NCBI GenBank assembly: GCA_001632435.1
Contig: KV424130.1
Span: forward strand, 1-41,052
DNA: 41,052 bases
Reading direction: 5' to 3'
Origin: Calocera cornea HHB12733
Lineage: Eukaryota > Basidiomycota > Dacrymycetes > Dacrymycetales > Dacrymycetaceae
Positions 32,489 to 41,052 of the stretch are shown here, piece by piece. Position numbers and translations under genes: made by a program. The notes under the pieces were generated by a model. That model searched no databases, was not told the origin of the DNA, and saw nothing but the letters and a program-made list of their open reading frames with translations. The stretch's first letter is position 1; the number at the start of each line of letters is the position of its first letter.

Positions 32489-34765
32489 TCATGGGATCGT
32501 CTCGGCCCACGCGACGAGGTCGTACCCGTCGTCCCTGGCGCTGCGCATCCAGGGCTCGCCGAGGAGTTCCTTAGGGCTCGGCCGGTCCTCCGGCCGCTTC
32601 TCGAGGCACTTGGCCACAAAGTCCTGCGCGGCCGCGCCGTACCTGCCTGCGGGGAGCGTGGGCGCAGGCTCGTTGACGATGTGCTGGAGCAGCTCCAGGA
32701 TGGACATTGTCATCCCGCCGCCCTGGAGGGAGACGCCGCGGGACTTGCGGCGGTTCTTCTTCGCGGCGGCGGAGGAGTTTGCGTTGGGCGCGGAGAGCTT
32801 GGGCGCCCCGCGCGAGGTGCCGGGCGTGGTGGTGCTGTCCGTGTCCGCGTGCGAGGCGGTCGAGGCGGAGGAGATGGAGATTGTCGGCGGGGGAAGGGCG
32901 ATCGGCGCCCGGCGCGGGGAGAGCGTGCCCTCCCCGAAGGACTCCTCGCTGTCCCTGCTGTCGCGGCTGGCAAAGCTGCGCTCGGTGTCGACGGAGGAGG
33001 CGGACGAGAGCCCGTTCGCGATGTAGTGCGCGATGTCCGCGTCCGGGTCAGACTCGTCCTCGGAGAAGTCTGAGTCCCGCTCAGAGTCGTCGTCGCTGAA
33101 GGGGAAGCGGCCGAGGGCAAGCTCGATGAGCGTGATGCCAAGCGACCAGACGTCGGACTTGACGGTATACTGTGCGCCTTGGATGCGCTCGGGCTGCGAG
33201 AGACGTCAACAACTCACTTTGATGGCTGGAGATGGAAGGGACGCACGCTCATATATGTGCTTGTTCCTACAAACGTGTCCGCGATACTATTGATGAGCTC
33301 CCCACTAACCCCAAAGTCGCACAGCTTGATCTGTCCTGCCGAGTTGAACAGTATATTGCTTGGCTTGATATCTGCCTGCGCGTCAGCATCGTTCGCCAGG
33401 AGCGCGAAGACCAGACAGGAAGGAGTGGGGTGCGAAGGGAGGGGACGGCGACGTACCTCGGTGGATGATCCGGTGGGCGTCGTACAGGTATGTGAGGCCC
33501 TCGAGGACGGCGAGCGCGACCTGGGCGACGACGTCGACGTCGATCGCGCCGATGCGCTTGTATATCTGGTCGAAGCTCCTGCGTGCACCATACGCTGCAT
33601 CAGCACTCCCTGAGACAAGGGATGGGTGAGAGCGGCACGCACCCCTTGTCCGCACACTCCATGCATATGCAGATATGCGGGTCGGCGACGAACGCGCCGA
33701 AGAAGGAGATGATGTACTCGGAGCGGCAGTCGTGCATTATCTGGAGCTCGCGCAGGATCTGCTTGCGCACCGCGGGCTTGGCATCGATTAGGACCAGCTG
33801 TGAAAGGGTCAGTCACGGCTCAGTCTTTACACCACTGGCAGACCAGCACCAGGACGGCACTGGGCCCGAAGTGGGGCAGGAGCAGGCATGGGATGGTAGG
33901 GTAGGGGTGAAGTGGGACAGGGGTAGGACGTACCTTCCTGGCCATCGTCTTTCCCGTCGGCACATGCAGCACCTTACTAACTGTCCCACCGTTCCCCTGG
34001 CCGAGCTCGCACACGGCCCTCAGATCCTCGGACTTCAACTCGATCTTCTCCCCCCGCCCGTCGCCCAGGTCGAGCGTGGCGAGCTGCTCGCTGAGCTTGT
34101 TCTGGAGGTTGGTGCGGCTGGCCGAGCCGGGGGTGCCGGAGTAGCCGAAGGGGGAGGACCCGCCGCCGCCGGCGAGGGAGGAGGTGCTGCGCGGCGGGGG
34201 GGAGGCGTGGCCGTTCTTGTGCGGGATTGCTTTGGACTTGGAGACGTCGAGCAGCGGGGGCGGGCGGCGCCGGCCTCCCCCTCCGCCGGCTGGGGCGCCT
34301 CCTGGTGCGGGCGGGCGGAGGGTGGATATGCCGCCCATGCCGCCCATGGCCAGTGGTGGTGGCTGGGGCAGGGAGAGCATCGGCGGGGGGGGGGGGGGGG
34401 GGGGGGGGGGGGGAGGGCATGGGGGGGGGGGGGGGGGGGGCGGGTGTGATCGTCGCCTCCCTGCTGACGCCTCCTAGGCCGAGCATGGCGGACAAGCCTG
34501 TCCCTGTGGCGCTGGCTGGCATGGAGACGCTTACGCCTGGTGCTGATGTGGGGAGCGGGGAGATGGGGAGGCCGAGCTGCTTGAAGTTCCTCTTTTTGCG
34601 GATGAGCGGGGAGGAGGGGGAGGGCGAGGCGGAGGGTGAGGTGGCGTGGGCCGTGCTTGTGTTGAGCGGGGTCGGGGAGAGGGTGCTGGGCGGGGGGGTG
34701 AGTGTGCTCGGGATGGAGGAGGGCGTGCGGGGCGGCGGGGAGGAGGCCGGGCTGGGGCCGGACAT
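32489..34765 (-). CDS. STE7: MAP kinase kinase of the Ste7/Fuz7 (pheromone/mating) class
   Basis: A dual-specificity kinase that phosphorylates the Fus3/Kss1-type MAPK in pheromone and filamentation signalling. The start is [20 protein letters not shown] at 34765. The N-terminal region is Pro/Ser-rich and disordered. The kinase domain has the Gly-loop [40 protein letters not shown], the catalytic loop IIHRDIKPSN (split by an intron), [20 protein letters not shown] with the Ser and Thr of the MAPKK activation loop, [20 protein letters not shown] and [18 protein letters not shown]. An insert of about 100 residues, rich in Ser/Asp/Glu, lies between FPFSDDD and [14 protein letters not shown]. The stop is at 32489-32491. 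About six exons. The frame is broken in the sequence given: the poly-Pro stretch is coded by C runs of 20 and 29, and removing one base (or adding two) would rejoin the N-terminal and kinase frames. Confidence 0.92.
34385..34440 (+). repeat. G29 and G20 homopolymers inside the MAPKK gene
   Basis: Plus-strand G runs at 34385-34413 (29) and 34421-34440 (20), separated by agggcat. On the coding strand they encode poly-proline. Runs this long are commonly mis-sized in assemblies. Confidence 0.95.
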
Positions 34766-35640
34766 TGTGGGTGGGCGAGGGATAGGGGTGGGAATGCGGG
34801 TGGGACGTGTGTGGCGAGCAGATGGCGTGTCAGTCACGCTGCGTGCCCACCTTGTCAACAAGCACCAGCACCGTCGAGCACAAGCCGGATCAGAGCACTC
34901 GTCGAGTGTAGCAGCGGCTGTTGGAGCGTCTACGCTAGCCGTCGCAGCTTGGTGTCCCGTTGTCCGTGTCCGTGTCACAGCACTCCGAGAGCGCCAGTGC
35001 ACCGCACACCGCACCGCGACAGCCCAAATTGCTCCCGCTCACGGCACGGGCACTGCACCGACAGGGGCCCCCTCACCCAGACAGAACGTTCGACTGGAAC
35101 TCACATCGAAAATATTAACAAAGCCAGCCAGCGGGCGCGCCGCTGTCCTGTGCGTTCATGACAGGAATAAAGCTTCGATTAGAACGCCGTCTTAAGAGGA
35201 AGGCACCCAACGAGCCCGAGCCTGAGGGTGACAAGAAGCGGGAGGAGTCAGCGTCAGGTATGGACCCCGGCCCGTGGCACGTGAGCTGCCGCCGGGAAAC
35301 GCACCAGCCCGTCGTGCGCGGCCTTTCCCTTTCCCTTTTCCTTTCCTTTCCCCATCCTTCCCTCTGCGAACCAGCCGTGCTTGCGCGGTCTCCCTCTCCG
35401 CATCTTCCGATCCCCGATCTTCTGTACACACAGTGCGCGGCTCGCTCGCTCGTGCTCCTACACCCGCCGGATGCGCGATGCGCGTGTGGATGGGAGGGGG
35501 GATGATCATCTCATCTCATCCCATCCCATCCCATCTCATCAGCTCTCCGAACTTCGGCTCTGGGTACTCTGATCCTCTGGAACCACCGGGGTTCGGAGGC
35601 TCTGATGCTCTGATGCTCTGATGCTCTGATGTTCTGATCC
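34766..35640. other. MAPKK upstream region and simple repeats
   Basis: Upstream of the MAPKK start. An open plus-strand segment begins with ATG at 35158 (MTGIKLRLERRLKRKAPNEP) and reaches a gtatgg donor-like site near 35258, but no following exon could be assigned. A C/T-rich run (35321-35355) and two simple-repeat blocks (35508-35541 and 35600-35640) follow. Confidence 0.4.
35508..35640. repeat. Simple tandem repeats (CATCY pentamer; TCTGATGC octamer)
   Basis: From 35508 to 35541 the sequence is mostly CATCT/CATCC pentamers. From about 35600 to 35640 an octamer TCTGATGC is repeated about four times with one variant unit. Confidence 0.75.
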
Positions 35641-35899
35641 GAGCAAGGCCCAAGGGTTATAAGATAGGGTCGTCCTCGCGTGCCTGAGGATCAGCCAGCT
35701 CCCACCGTTCCCTCAGGACTGCCCTCCTTCTGCTGACCGTCCCGTGGCGCGCCCGGTGCTCTCGCCAGGCATGGACATGCAGCGACTATGCATAGGGCTC
35801 CAGGACGTTGCTTCGCGCAGGTGCTGCGGGGTTCCGATCGCCCGCTTGGGTCGCTGGCGGGAGGACGTGACCTCGGCGGGGGGTGGAGCGGGTGTGATT

Positions 35900-36020
35900 T
35901 GGTGAAGAGCGGAAGAGCGGGACAGCTCGGAAAAGTGCATATAAACTACCCCCTTTCCCGTCCCAGTTCGTTCACCCCGCTCTCGAGCCCTCCTGGGGCC
36001 CGCAGACAGCGTACACGACA
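35900..36020 (+). promoter_or_regulatory. TATA-bearing promoter-like block, unit 1
   Basis: GTGCATATAAAC with TATAAA at 35940-35945, preceded by TGAAGAGCGGAAGAGCGGGA and followed by a C/T-rich stretch. It is conserved in position with the block at 37745-37880 of the second duplicated unit, although no coding gene follows it. Confidence 0.4.
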
Positions 36021-37744
36021 TAGACTCGCTCCGCCCGCACAAGCATCCGCCTGCTCCTCCCTCGCTGGGGAAGCGGCGGCGCTTCTCCTGCTCTTGTTTG
36101 CGTGGATTATGTCTATGTCGCCCGCTGCTCTCCCTCTTCGGTCCCCTCCTGTCCTTCGTGTCTCTTGCTCTCCAAGAGCGGGAAACGAGCATGGCATGCC
36201 CGCTCCCCCCACACCGTGCCGCTCGCTGCCCGCTGGTCAGTGCAGCAGGCTCCAGTGCTCGGTGGGTTTGGGGATCGTATGCATGCCCTAGCCGTCGACC
36301 CCTCCTGGCCCGCCCTGTCCTCTGAGGCGGACACCCGGGCCTGACACACATCCGAAGAATGGAATGCACGGCCAGGACCGTTCTGTACATCCATTGGAGG
36401 ATGTGTGTCTGGCCCTTGCCTGTCCGGGTTCTCTGCACTCCTACCTGCGTCTGCGCATAGGGAAGGATCAAGAGCTACAGTACATTCAGCGCCGCTGTTC
36501 TCCCTCAGTAGCCGGCCCATCGTGATCTTGACTGACGCTCTCAATCTTCCGACCAGTATGCAGGCACGTCCACCCTGTCCCCCTAGTACCTACAGCTGTC
36601 ACATTCGCACCAACCCAGGCCAGGCCTGGTGGTGGCACGCCCGGAACCCCAGCCTTCGCCCGCCCCTCGCCTTGATGAATCATGAGGGCTACTGAGCGCC
36701 GAGCGTACCTCCTTACTTGCTCCTCCAGCGATTCCGGCGTGAAGTGACCCGGTTCGGGCCGCTCGAAGCTAGGACCCAGTCATCTGCAGGACTATGATAC
36801 GTAGCCCTCCCACGCGAGCCGCGAGCATCTCCTCTTAGCGTCACTTTTGCTTCTTGTCCCCACGAAACTTGGGGACGCGGTTGAAGCAGTCTCCTTGCGC
36901 GCATGTGTGAGCCGTCCCCCTCTCCGGGTTCGGAAGACGTTTTGGTCATGCCATCGATACAACGGTGACCATATAGTCTGCGTGTTGCGTGAAAATTAAC
37001 TGGATAAACGGCCAGATGAGGGTCCCGGTGTAATCGGCCGAGCACCAGACTGGTACGAATGCCACACAGTCCCCCGGCGTGACACAAGGTGTGGAACTTT
37101 CCTGTACCCTGTTTCTATTGAGATACAACCTTTCTTTCTTTCAAGTGGGTCGTCTGACCCTGCAAAACATTTTCACCGCAGATGCGCTAGCCTGCCATTG
37201 TTTCATGCAGGTGTACCGTTACCCTTAACTGTACGTATACACTTAGCTGTCCGTCACGGTCCCCGAGGGAGCTGGCAGAACAGGCATGAAAAATCAGAGC
37301 CAAGAAGCCCCACAAACGTGGCCAGAAGACGAGTGGTGATCTTCTTTTGCACAGCCATTCAGCCTTGCCTGAATCTTCTCTCCGACGCGTCACACTTCTT
37401 GGGCGCATGGACCCTCAAAACCTGGGCTGCTCCTCTCATCCCCTCTCATCCGCTGCGCTCTGAACTGCTTTGCACCGCAACCTCGCATATTCGGCTCATG
37501 TAAGCTTATGATGCGCTTGGGAGAGAGCGCATAGGCTGTTCTCGCGGACCGTCAGGATCAGCAACGTCGCTTCCTACCTGGACGCGCCGCCTCCCGCTGA
37601 TCGTCCCGTTGCGCAACCGTGTCGTCTTTCCCAATCTGGGTCCAGACCATCCGGAGTTCTGGACTGTCGAATGGGGCTACTGGGGTATTCCGATCGTCAA
37701 CTTGGGTGGCTGGCCGGGTGCGGACGAGAAGTGATGCTGGTGTG

Positions 37745-37880
37745 ATTCAGTGAAGAGCGAAAGAGGTCCAAACTGCATATATACCGGGCCCTCCCAGTAT
37801 CCGTCTCACATGCGCCATCGGCCCCGCTCACCCCGCCAGGAGACGCCTTGTCTCCCCCCGGATAGTGTGCCTGACATAGG
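37745..37880 (+). promoter_or_regulatory. TATA-bearing promoter-like block, unit 2
   Basis: CTGCATATATACC with TATATA at 37778-37783, preceded by TGAAGAGCGAAAGAGG and followed by a CT-rich run with CCCGCTCACCCCGC, also seen in similar form in unit 1. Confidence 0.4.
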
Positions 37881-39300
37881 CTGACTGTGGTGCTGCACGG
37901 ACGCGTGCTCCCCTCCCCCCAGGGGGTAGCCTCTGTGTTACACGATGCTTCCAGATCTATGTCTTGCCCGCTCTTCCACCCCTCGCCGTCTCCCAACACT
38001 CTCGGGGCGCTCTTCATCGACCTGATTCCCGGACGGGCGATTGAGACATGCGCCGGCCTGGAACAGACCACCCTCGTTCGTGCGCATCCTTGCTCGCAGG
38101 GTGTGATATCTTTCCGGATATGGGCATGTCTCTCTGGTCGGCGCGTCATGGATCTTCCCTTTAGCAGGCCGCTAGTCTTGACACATGCTCGGCAAGCATT
38201 TGAACGGCCTTGCCATGCTGAGCCCCTCCCTCTTCGTGCAGCCAACATCTGCTGTACCGGCCCTTGTCCGGGTGCTCCGCAGCTACTCTCTGGTGCGAGC
38301 GCGGCGACGCCAGCATGGACCTTGTGCTATCCTTCCGCCGAGATTCCCTTGAGCTCAGGGGAGAACCGGGAGGTAGGAATCCATGCGCATCCGACTTGCT
38401 GCTCCGACCTGCTGCTCCGACCTCGCTTCCTTCACACCTGACTAGGCTAGGCTCGGGGGCAGAACGCTTGGTTTATAAGGGCCCACAAGTTGTACGAAAC
38501 TTGTACCGGGTCCATATAGCCAAGCGTGCTTCTCGTGCCTAACACTATGTTGTCTTCTCTGATGATTCTACGAAGACTTTCCACGAGGAGGTTGCTCGAA
38601 TGCATGCCGGCTACCTAATCTGCTTGCGGAATACGGGTGCTCCAGTTCATGTTTCCCCATCCTCTGCACTCTGAGCCCCTTCGCTGTTCTCGAACTGAAT
38701 TCTACCTACCCATGATTGCTCCTGGCTTGCACGCTCGTTGGCCATTGGCCGTCCTCGTTGGGAAGACGTTTCGTGTGGTCCGAAGGGAGGCTTTCAGCCA
38801 TATCCAGCAGAAGTGGGCTTGCCTCGAGTTGTCTTCCCTTCCAGACATCGACACACGACCGCATCGGCGTTCAATTTCAGCCCTCGGAGGAGCATTATTG
38901 CAGTTCCTCAGGACTGTTATATAATGCAACCCATTGTCTGTCTCAGAACGAACATGTAGTTTGAAAGACATTAGGGTACCGTGACTAACTGATTCTGCTG
39001 CAGACGAACATATCATGTGTAGGTCGATCTTTACAATCCACCCAGCCCGTTGTCCCTCTACTTCCCAACAAAAAGTCGATTTAGACTACTGGCGCAATGG
39101 AAGCCTAGCGGAGAGGCGTCCCAAATGTTGCAGAAGACGAGGGACGCGGTTTTTAGCACAGCCGCTGCACTGTGACATTCTTCTTTCTGCCGCGTCACAC
39201 ATTTCTTTGGCGGATATTGGCAGAACTCTGATCAGCCAAATTCGCGTTCTTATGCAGAGACAGTAGAATTCTTCCCGATCGGATGGATGGGAGGCTGTTT

Positions 39301-39847
39301 CGGCATCTTCGGGAACCTGCCCTGCTCGGCAGCCAGCCGGAAGGTGACCCCGCACTAGAGAATCTTCAAGCATCTCCGCCACGCAAGCGTCTTTTACCCA
39401 GATACTTCAGCCCCTTCAGATTATCTCGGCAGCTTCAACGTCGACAACGCCGGGAATCCGCCAAGGTCTAAGAGCCATGGGTCGAAGATAATCTGGGCCG
39501 CTCGCCGGCTTGATCTTCGGATAATTGAGAGATATCCTCAACGTGCAGACAGACGGTCTCGAGCGGAAAGGTTGATCCCACCAAATACGGTGAGCAGACC
39601 GCGCAGGCGACAGCGAACTGGACAGAATCCATTATGTTGTATCTAGTACAATGACGTGATGTACACTACAACGTTCACTGAAGTCAAACAGAGGCGTCAA
39701 CGTAGGTTAGACAAAAAAGGGCCGAACCTACCTAACAGTCGGTGAAGTTCTGCCTTAAAGTACTCTTGATGCGGGTCGAGGTCGTCGCCAATCCTCTGCC
39801 TCGGTGATCAGTAACGTTCAGAGCGAGAGAGCAAAGGTACGTACCAA
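39301..39847. other. Intergenic, no gene recognised
   Basis: 547 bp between the duplicated block and the 3' end of the N/Q-rich gene. Lower GC than the left part of the window and no coding signature. Confidence 0.45.
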
Positions 39848-40529
39848 TCAGACACCCGGCATAGCGCCGCAGGTGATCCAGGCGACAAACTTCTTCAGCC
39901 ATTTGAGAAGATCGAATCCTCCGCCCTGATTGTGCTCCTGATGCACGTTGACAATCGTAGTGGTGTTGTACGAATTGCTGTGACCAGAGTAGGAAGGACC
40001 GACATTGCTTCCATAAGCGCTCTGCGGCGGATAGATGACTGCCGAGTCGTCAGTATAAGTACGAGTGCAAGAAGACATGGTTGTGCGCACCGGAAGGCCC
40101 GTGTCCTCCAGACGCCGCGTGAATCCAACCAAGAACGTTCCTCTCAGTTGCCTGAACGTAGGCAAGCCTCACACGAGCATCGTACACCATCCCTTCGGCA
40201 ATGCGGACGCGATTGAGAGCGAAAGGCGATCCATCGTACTGCGCGTGCGCAACGTCGAGAGTGCCGAGAGCAGCCGAGAGAACTGTGTTCGCCTGGGAGA
40301 CCTCCCACTGAGCCTGACGGAGAAGGGTAGTGGCGTCCATGGAAGGTTGTTTGAGTCCCTGCGTTGAGATCGAGAGGACTTGCTGGTTGCCGATTGAGTT
40401 GTCGTTAGGATTCTGGCCGTTTACGAACTGCGTGTTGAGGCCCGAGTTGCCGAACGAGATGATGCCACGTTGATATGCCGAGGGTCCGCCGTTGTCCGCC
40501 TGAGAGTTGTTGTTGAAGTTGTTGATCAT
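39848..40529 (-). CDS. Hypothetical protein with N/Q-rich termini
   Basis: Not recognised. Exons 40091-40529 and 39848-40038, joined by a 52-nt intron (gtgcgc donor, ctcggcag acceptor), give 209 residues; the frame is kept across the join. The start is the ATG at 40529 (MINNFNNNSQADNGG); an open frame continues upstream but without supporting features. The first 50 residues are about 40 percent Asn plus Gln. The middle (about 65-130) is Ala-rich and predicted helical: MDATTLLRQAQWEVSQANTV, LSAALGTLDVAHAQYDG, RVRIAEGMVYDARVRLAYVQ. The C-terminal part is again Asn/Ser/Tyr-rich (NSYNTTTIVNVHQEHNQGGG) and ends in an amphipathic FDLLKWLKKFVAWITCGAMP. The composition resembles prion-like or amyloid-prone sequence; that is inference. 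Confidence 0.6.
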
Positions 40530-40825
40530 AAGCCGATGAACGTTGAGCGTTGACACTCTGCGTAGGATGAATGCGCAACGGTTTAGGAGGGCGTGGCGGA
40601 CAATGAGCTCGCACCCAGGACGGGACCAAAGTTTGGGCGCGGCATAGGGTCCTACAGACAACACCGCCACTCAACGTGAAAACGGTGTGAGGCTTTGGCT
40701 CTGCTATGGTCGTTAGGGTTGTCCAACCCTAATGGGCATCCTCACGGTTATCGCGCCTCGCACCAGTTAGGGTTACACCCGATTCGAATTCGAACGGTGC
40801 GCCTTGATATCTGAACAGAGTATTT
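40530..40825. promoter_or_regulatory. Spacer with telobox palindrome upstream of the N/Q-rich gene
   Basis: 296 bp between two minus-strand genes. It contains TTAGGGTTG, 2 bp, CAACCCTAA (40713-40732), a third TTAGGGTTA at 40767-40775 and the 12-bp palindrome TTCGAATTCGAA at 40783-40794. Confidence 0.6.
40713..40775. promoter_or_regulatory. Telobox inverted repeat plus third telobox
   Basis: Two 9-bp arms in perfect inverted orientation with a 2-bp centre, and a further direct copy 35 bp on. AACCCTAA/TTAGGGTT is the telomere-repeat-derived box bound by Tbf1/Teb1-type Myb factors at fungal promoters; it is also the telomere repeat unit of most filamentous fungi. Confidence 0.6.
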
Positions 40826-41052
40826 CAGATGCCAACGTCACAGCAAGAAGAGAAGAGGGAACGCACCAATCTCACAAATGGAAACCATTCTGCGACACGG
40901 CCACTGCCTGGTGACTGGCTCACGTTGGCAAATAGCGACTGTGCTCCTGCATACCGAGCTTCTTGAACGATGAAATGAGAAAATGCGAGAGAAGATCAGG
41001 CACAAAACGCTTACTCGGTTGACCAGACCCGTTTCTGCGATCCCGGCGCAAC
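40826..41052 (-). CDS. 3' end of a minus-strand gene running off the window (partial)
   Basis: Tentative. A last exon from 40961 to the TGA at 40826-40828 joins, through a 53-nt intron with gtaagc donor and gttcaag acceptor, to an upstream exon piece at 41015-41052. The joined frame reads QKRVWSTEARYAGAQSLFAN, then VSQSPGSGRVAEWFPFVRLV, and ends SLFSSCCDVGI. No family was recognised. Support comes only from the open frame, a canonical intron of the local typical length, and absence of other features. It could be the C terminus of a larger protein beginning beyond the right edge. Confidence 0.35.

Larger units (their letters stand above)
35641..39300. repeat. Decayed tandem duplication, about 1.85 kb unit, two copies
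   Basis: Several blocks recur in the same order about 1.81-1.87 kb apart. 35665-35755 matches 37530-37620 (both with AGGATCAGC and TGAYCGTCCCGT). 35831-36020 matches 37687-37880 (TTCCGATCG, TTGGGT, TGAAGAGCG, TATA, CGACATAG/TGACATAG). 36908-36945 matches 38747-38780 (GCCGTCC, GGAAGACGTTT). 37310-37400 matches 39125-39200 (AGAAGACGAG, GCACAGCC, GCGTCACAC). Divergence is heavy, roughly a quarter to a third of positions by eye, with indels. No long conserved coding frame is shared by the two units, and no terminal repeats or transposase were seen. Confidence 0.6.

Noticed and set aside
34227..35195. 322-codon plus-strand open frame rich in Gly
   Set aside because: Reads through the G homopolymers on the wrong strand of the MAPKK gene; poly-Gly is a by-product of the poly-Pro coding.
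38485..38504. Short hairpin ACAAGTT-6 nt-AACTTGT
   Set aside because: Seven-bp arms are too short to mean much in 41 kb, and no U-run, gene end or second copy goes with it.
1..41052. CRISPR array, prophage or bacterial-type operon
   Set aside because: No spaced direct repeats of array type and no prokaryotic gene order; the window is intron-rich fungal nuclear DNA.

Overview
This is nuclear DNA of a basidiomycete fungus, most likely Agaricomycotina. The genes are GC-rich, tightly packed on both strands, and split by many short GT-AG introns, typically 46-68 nt, many with GTGCG-type donors. The gene content is fungal: DASH subunit Dam1, Rpb10, Bor1, a Cdc28/Prp2 DEAH helicase, a Ste7-type MAPKK and tandem F-box proteins. 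No prokaryotic, CRISPR, rRNA or convincing tRNA feature was found. All exon joins were made by eye from splice signals and remembered family sequence, without transcripts or alignments.

Layout. 1-4.7 kb is gene-poor, with one small orphan gene (992-1377, minus). 4.7-26.3 kb is a dense housekeeping block: Cwf19-like spliceosome factor (minus), Mde1 methionine-salvage dehydratase (plus), V-ATPase proteolipid c/c' (minus), Dam1 (minus) divergent from Rpb10 (plus), Bor1 (minus), Prp2/Cdc28 spliceosomal helicase (plus), Nudix hydrolase (plus), Mrt4 (minus) divergent from deoxyhypusine hydroxylase (plus), a DUF427 protein (minus) and a PM20D2-like M20 amidohydrolase (minus). 26.7-30.4 kb holds two tandem F-box paralogues; the downstream copy carries two frameshifts. 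Next come an unknown type II membrane protein (30949-32045, plus) and a Ste7/Fuz7-type MAPKK (32489-34765, minus) whose poly-proline tract is encoded by G29 and G20 homopolymers that break the frame. 35.2-39.8 kb is a second gene-poor stretch containing a decayed tandem duplication of about 1.85 kb, each unit with a TATA-bearing promoter-like block. The right edge has an N/Q-rich orphan protein (39848-40529, minus), a telobox palindrome and the 3' end of another minus-strand gene.

The core genes do not form one pathway, but two serve the spliceosome (Cwf19-like, Prp2/Cdc28), two serve ribosome or translation maturation (Mrt4, deoxyhypusine hydroxylase), and several head-to-head pairs share short promoters. 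The accessory signals worth most attention are the F-box pair with its conserved C-terminal tail, the three stop-free 3n introns in the splicing helicase, the ATG-only first exon of RPB10, the 35.6-39.3 kb duplication, and the N/Q-rich gene with the telobox upstream.
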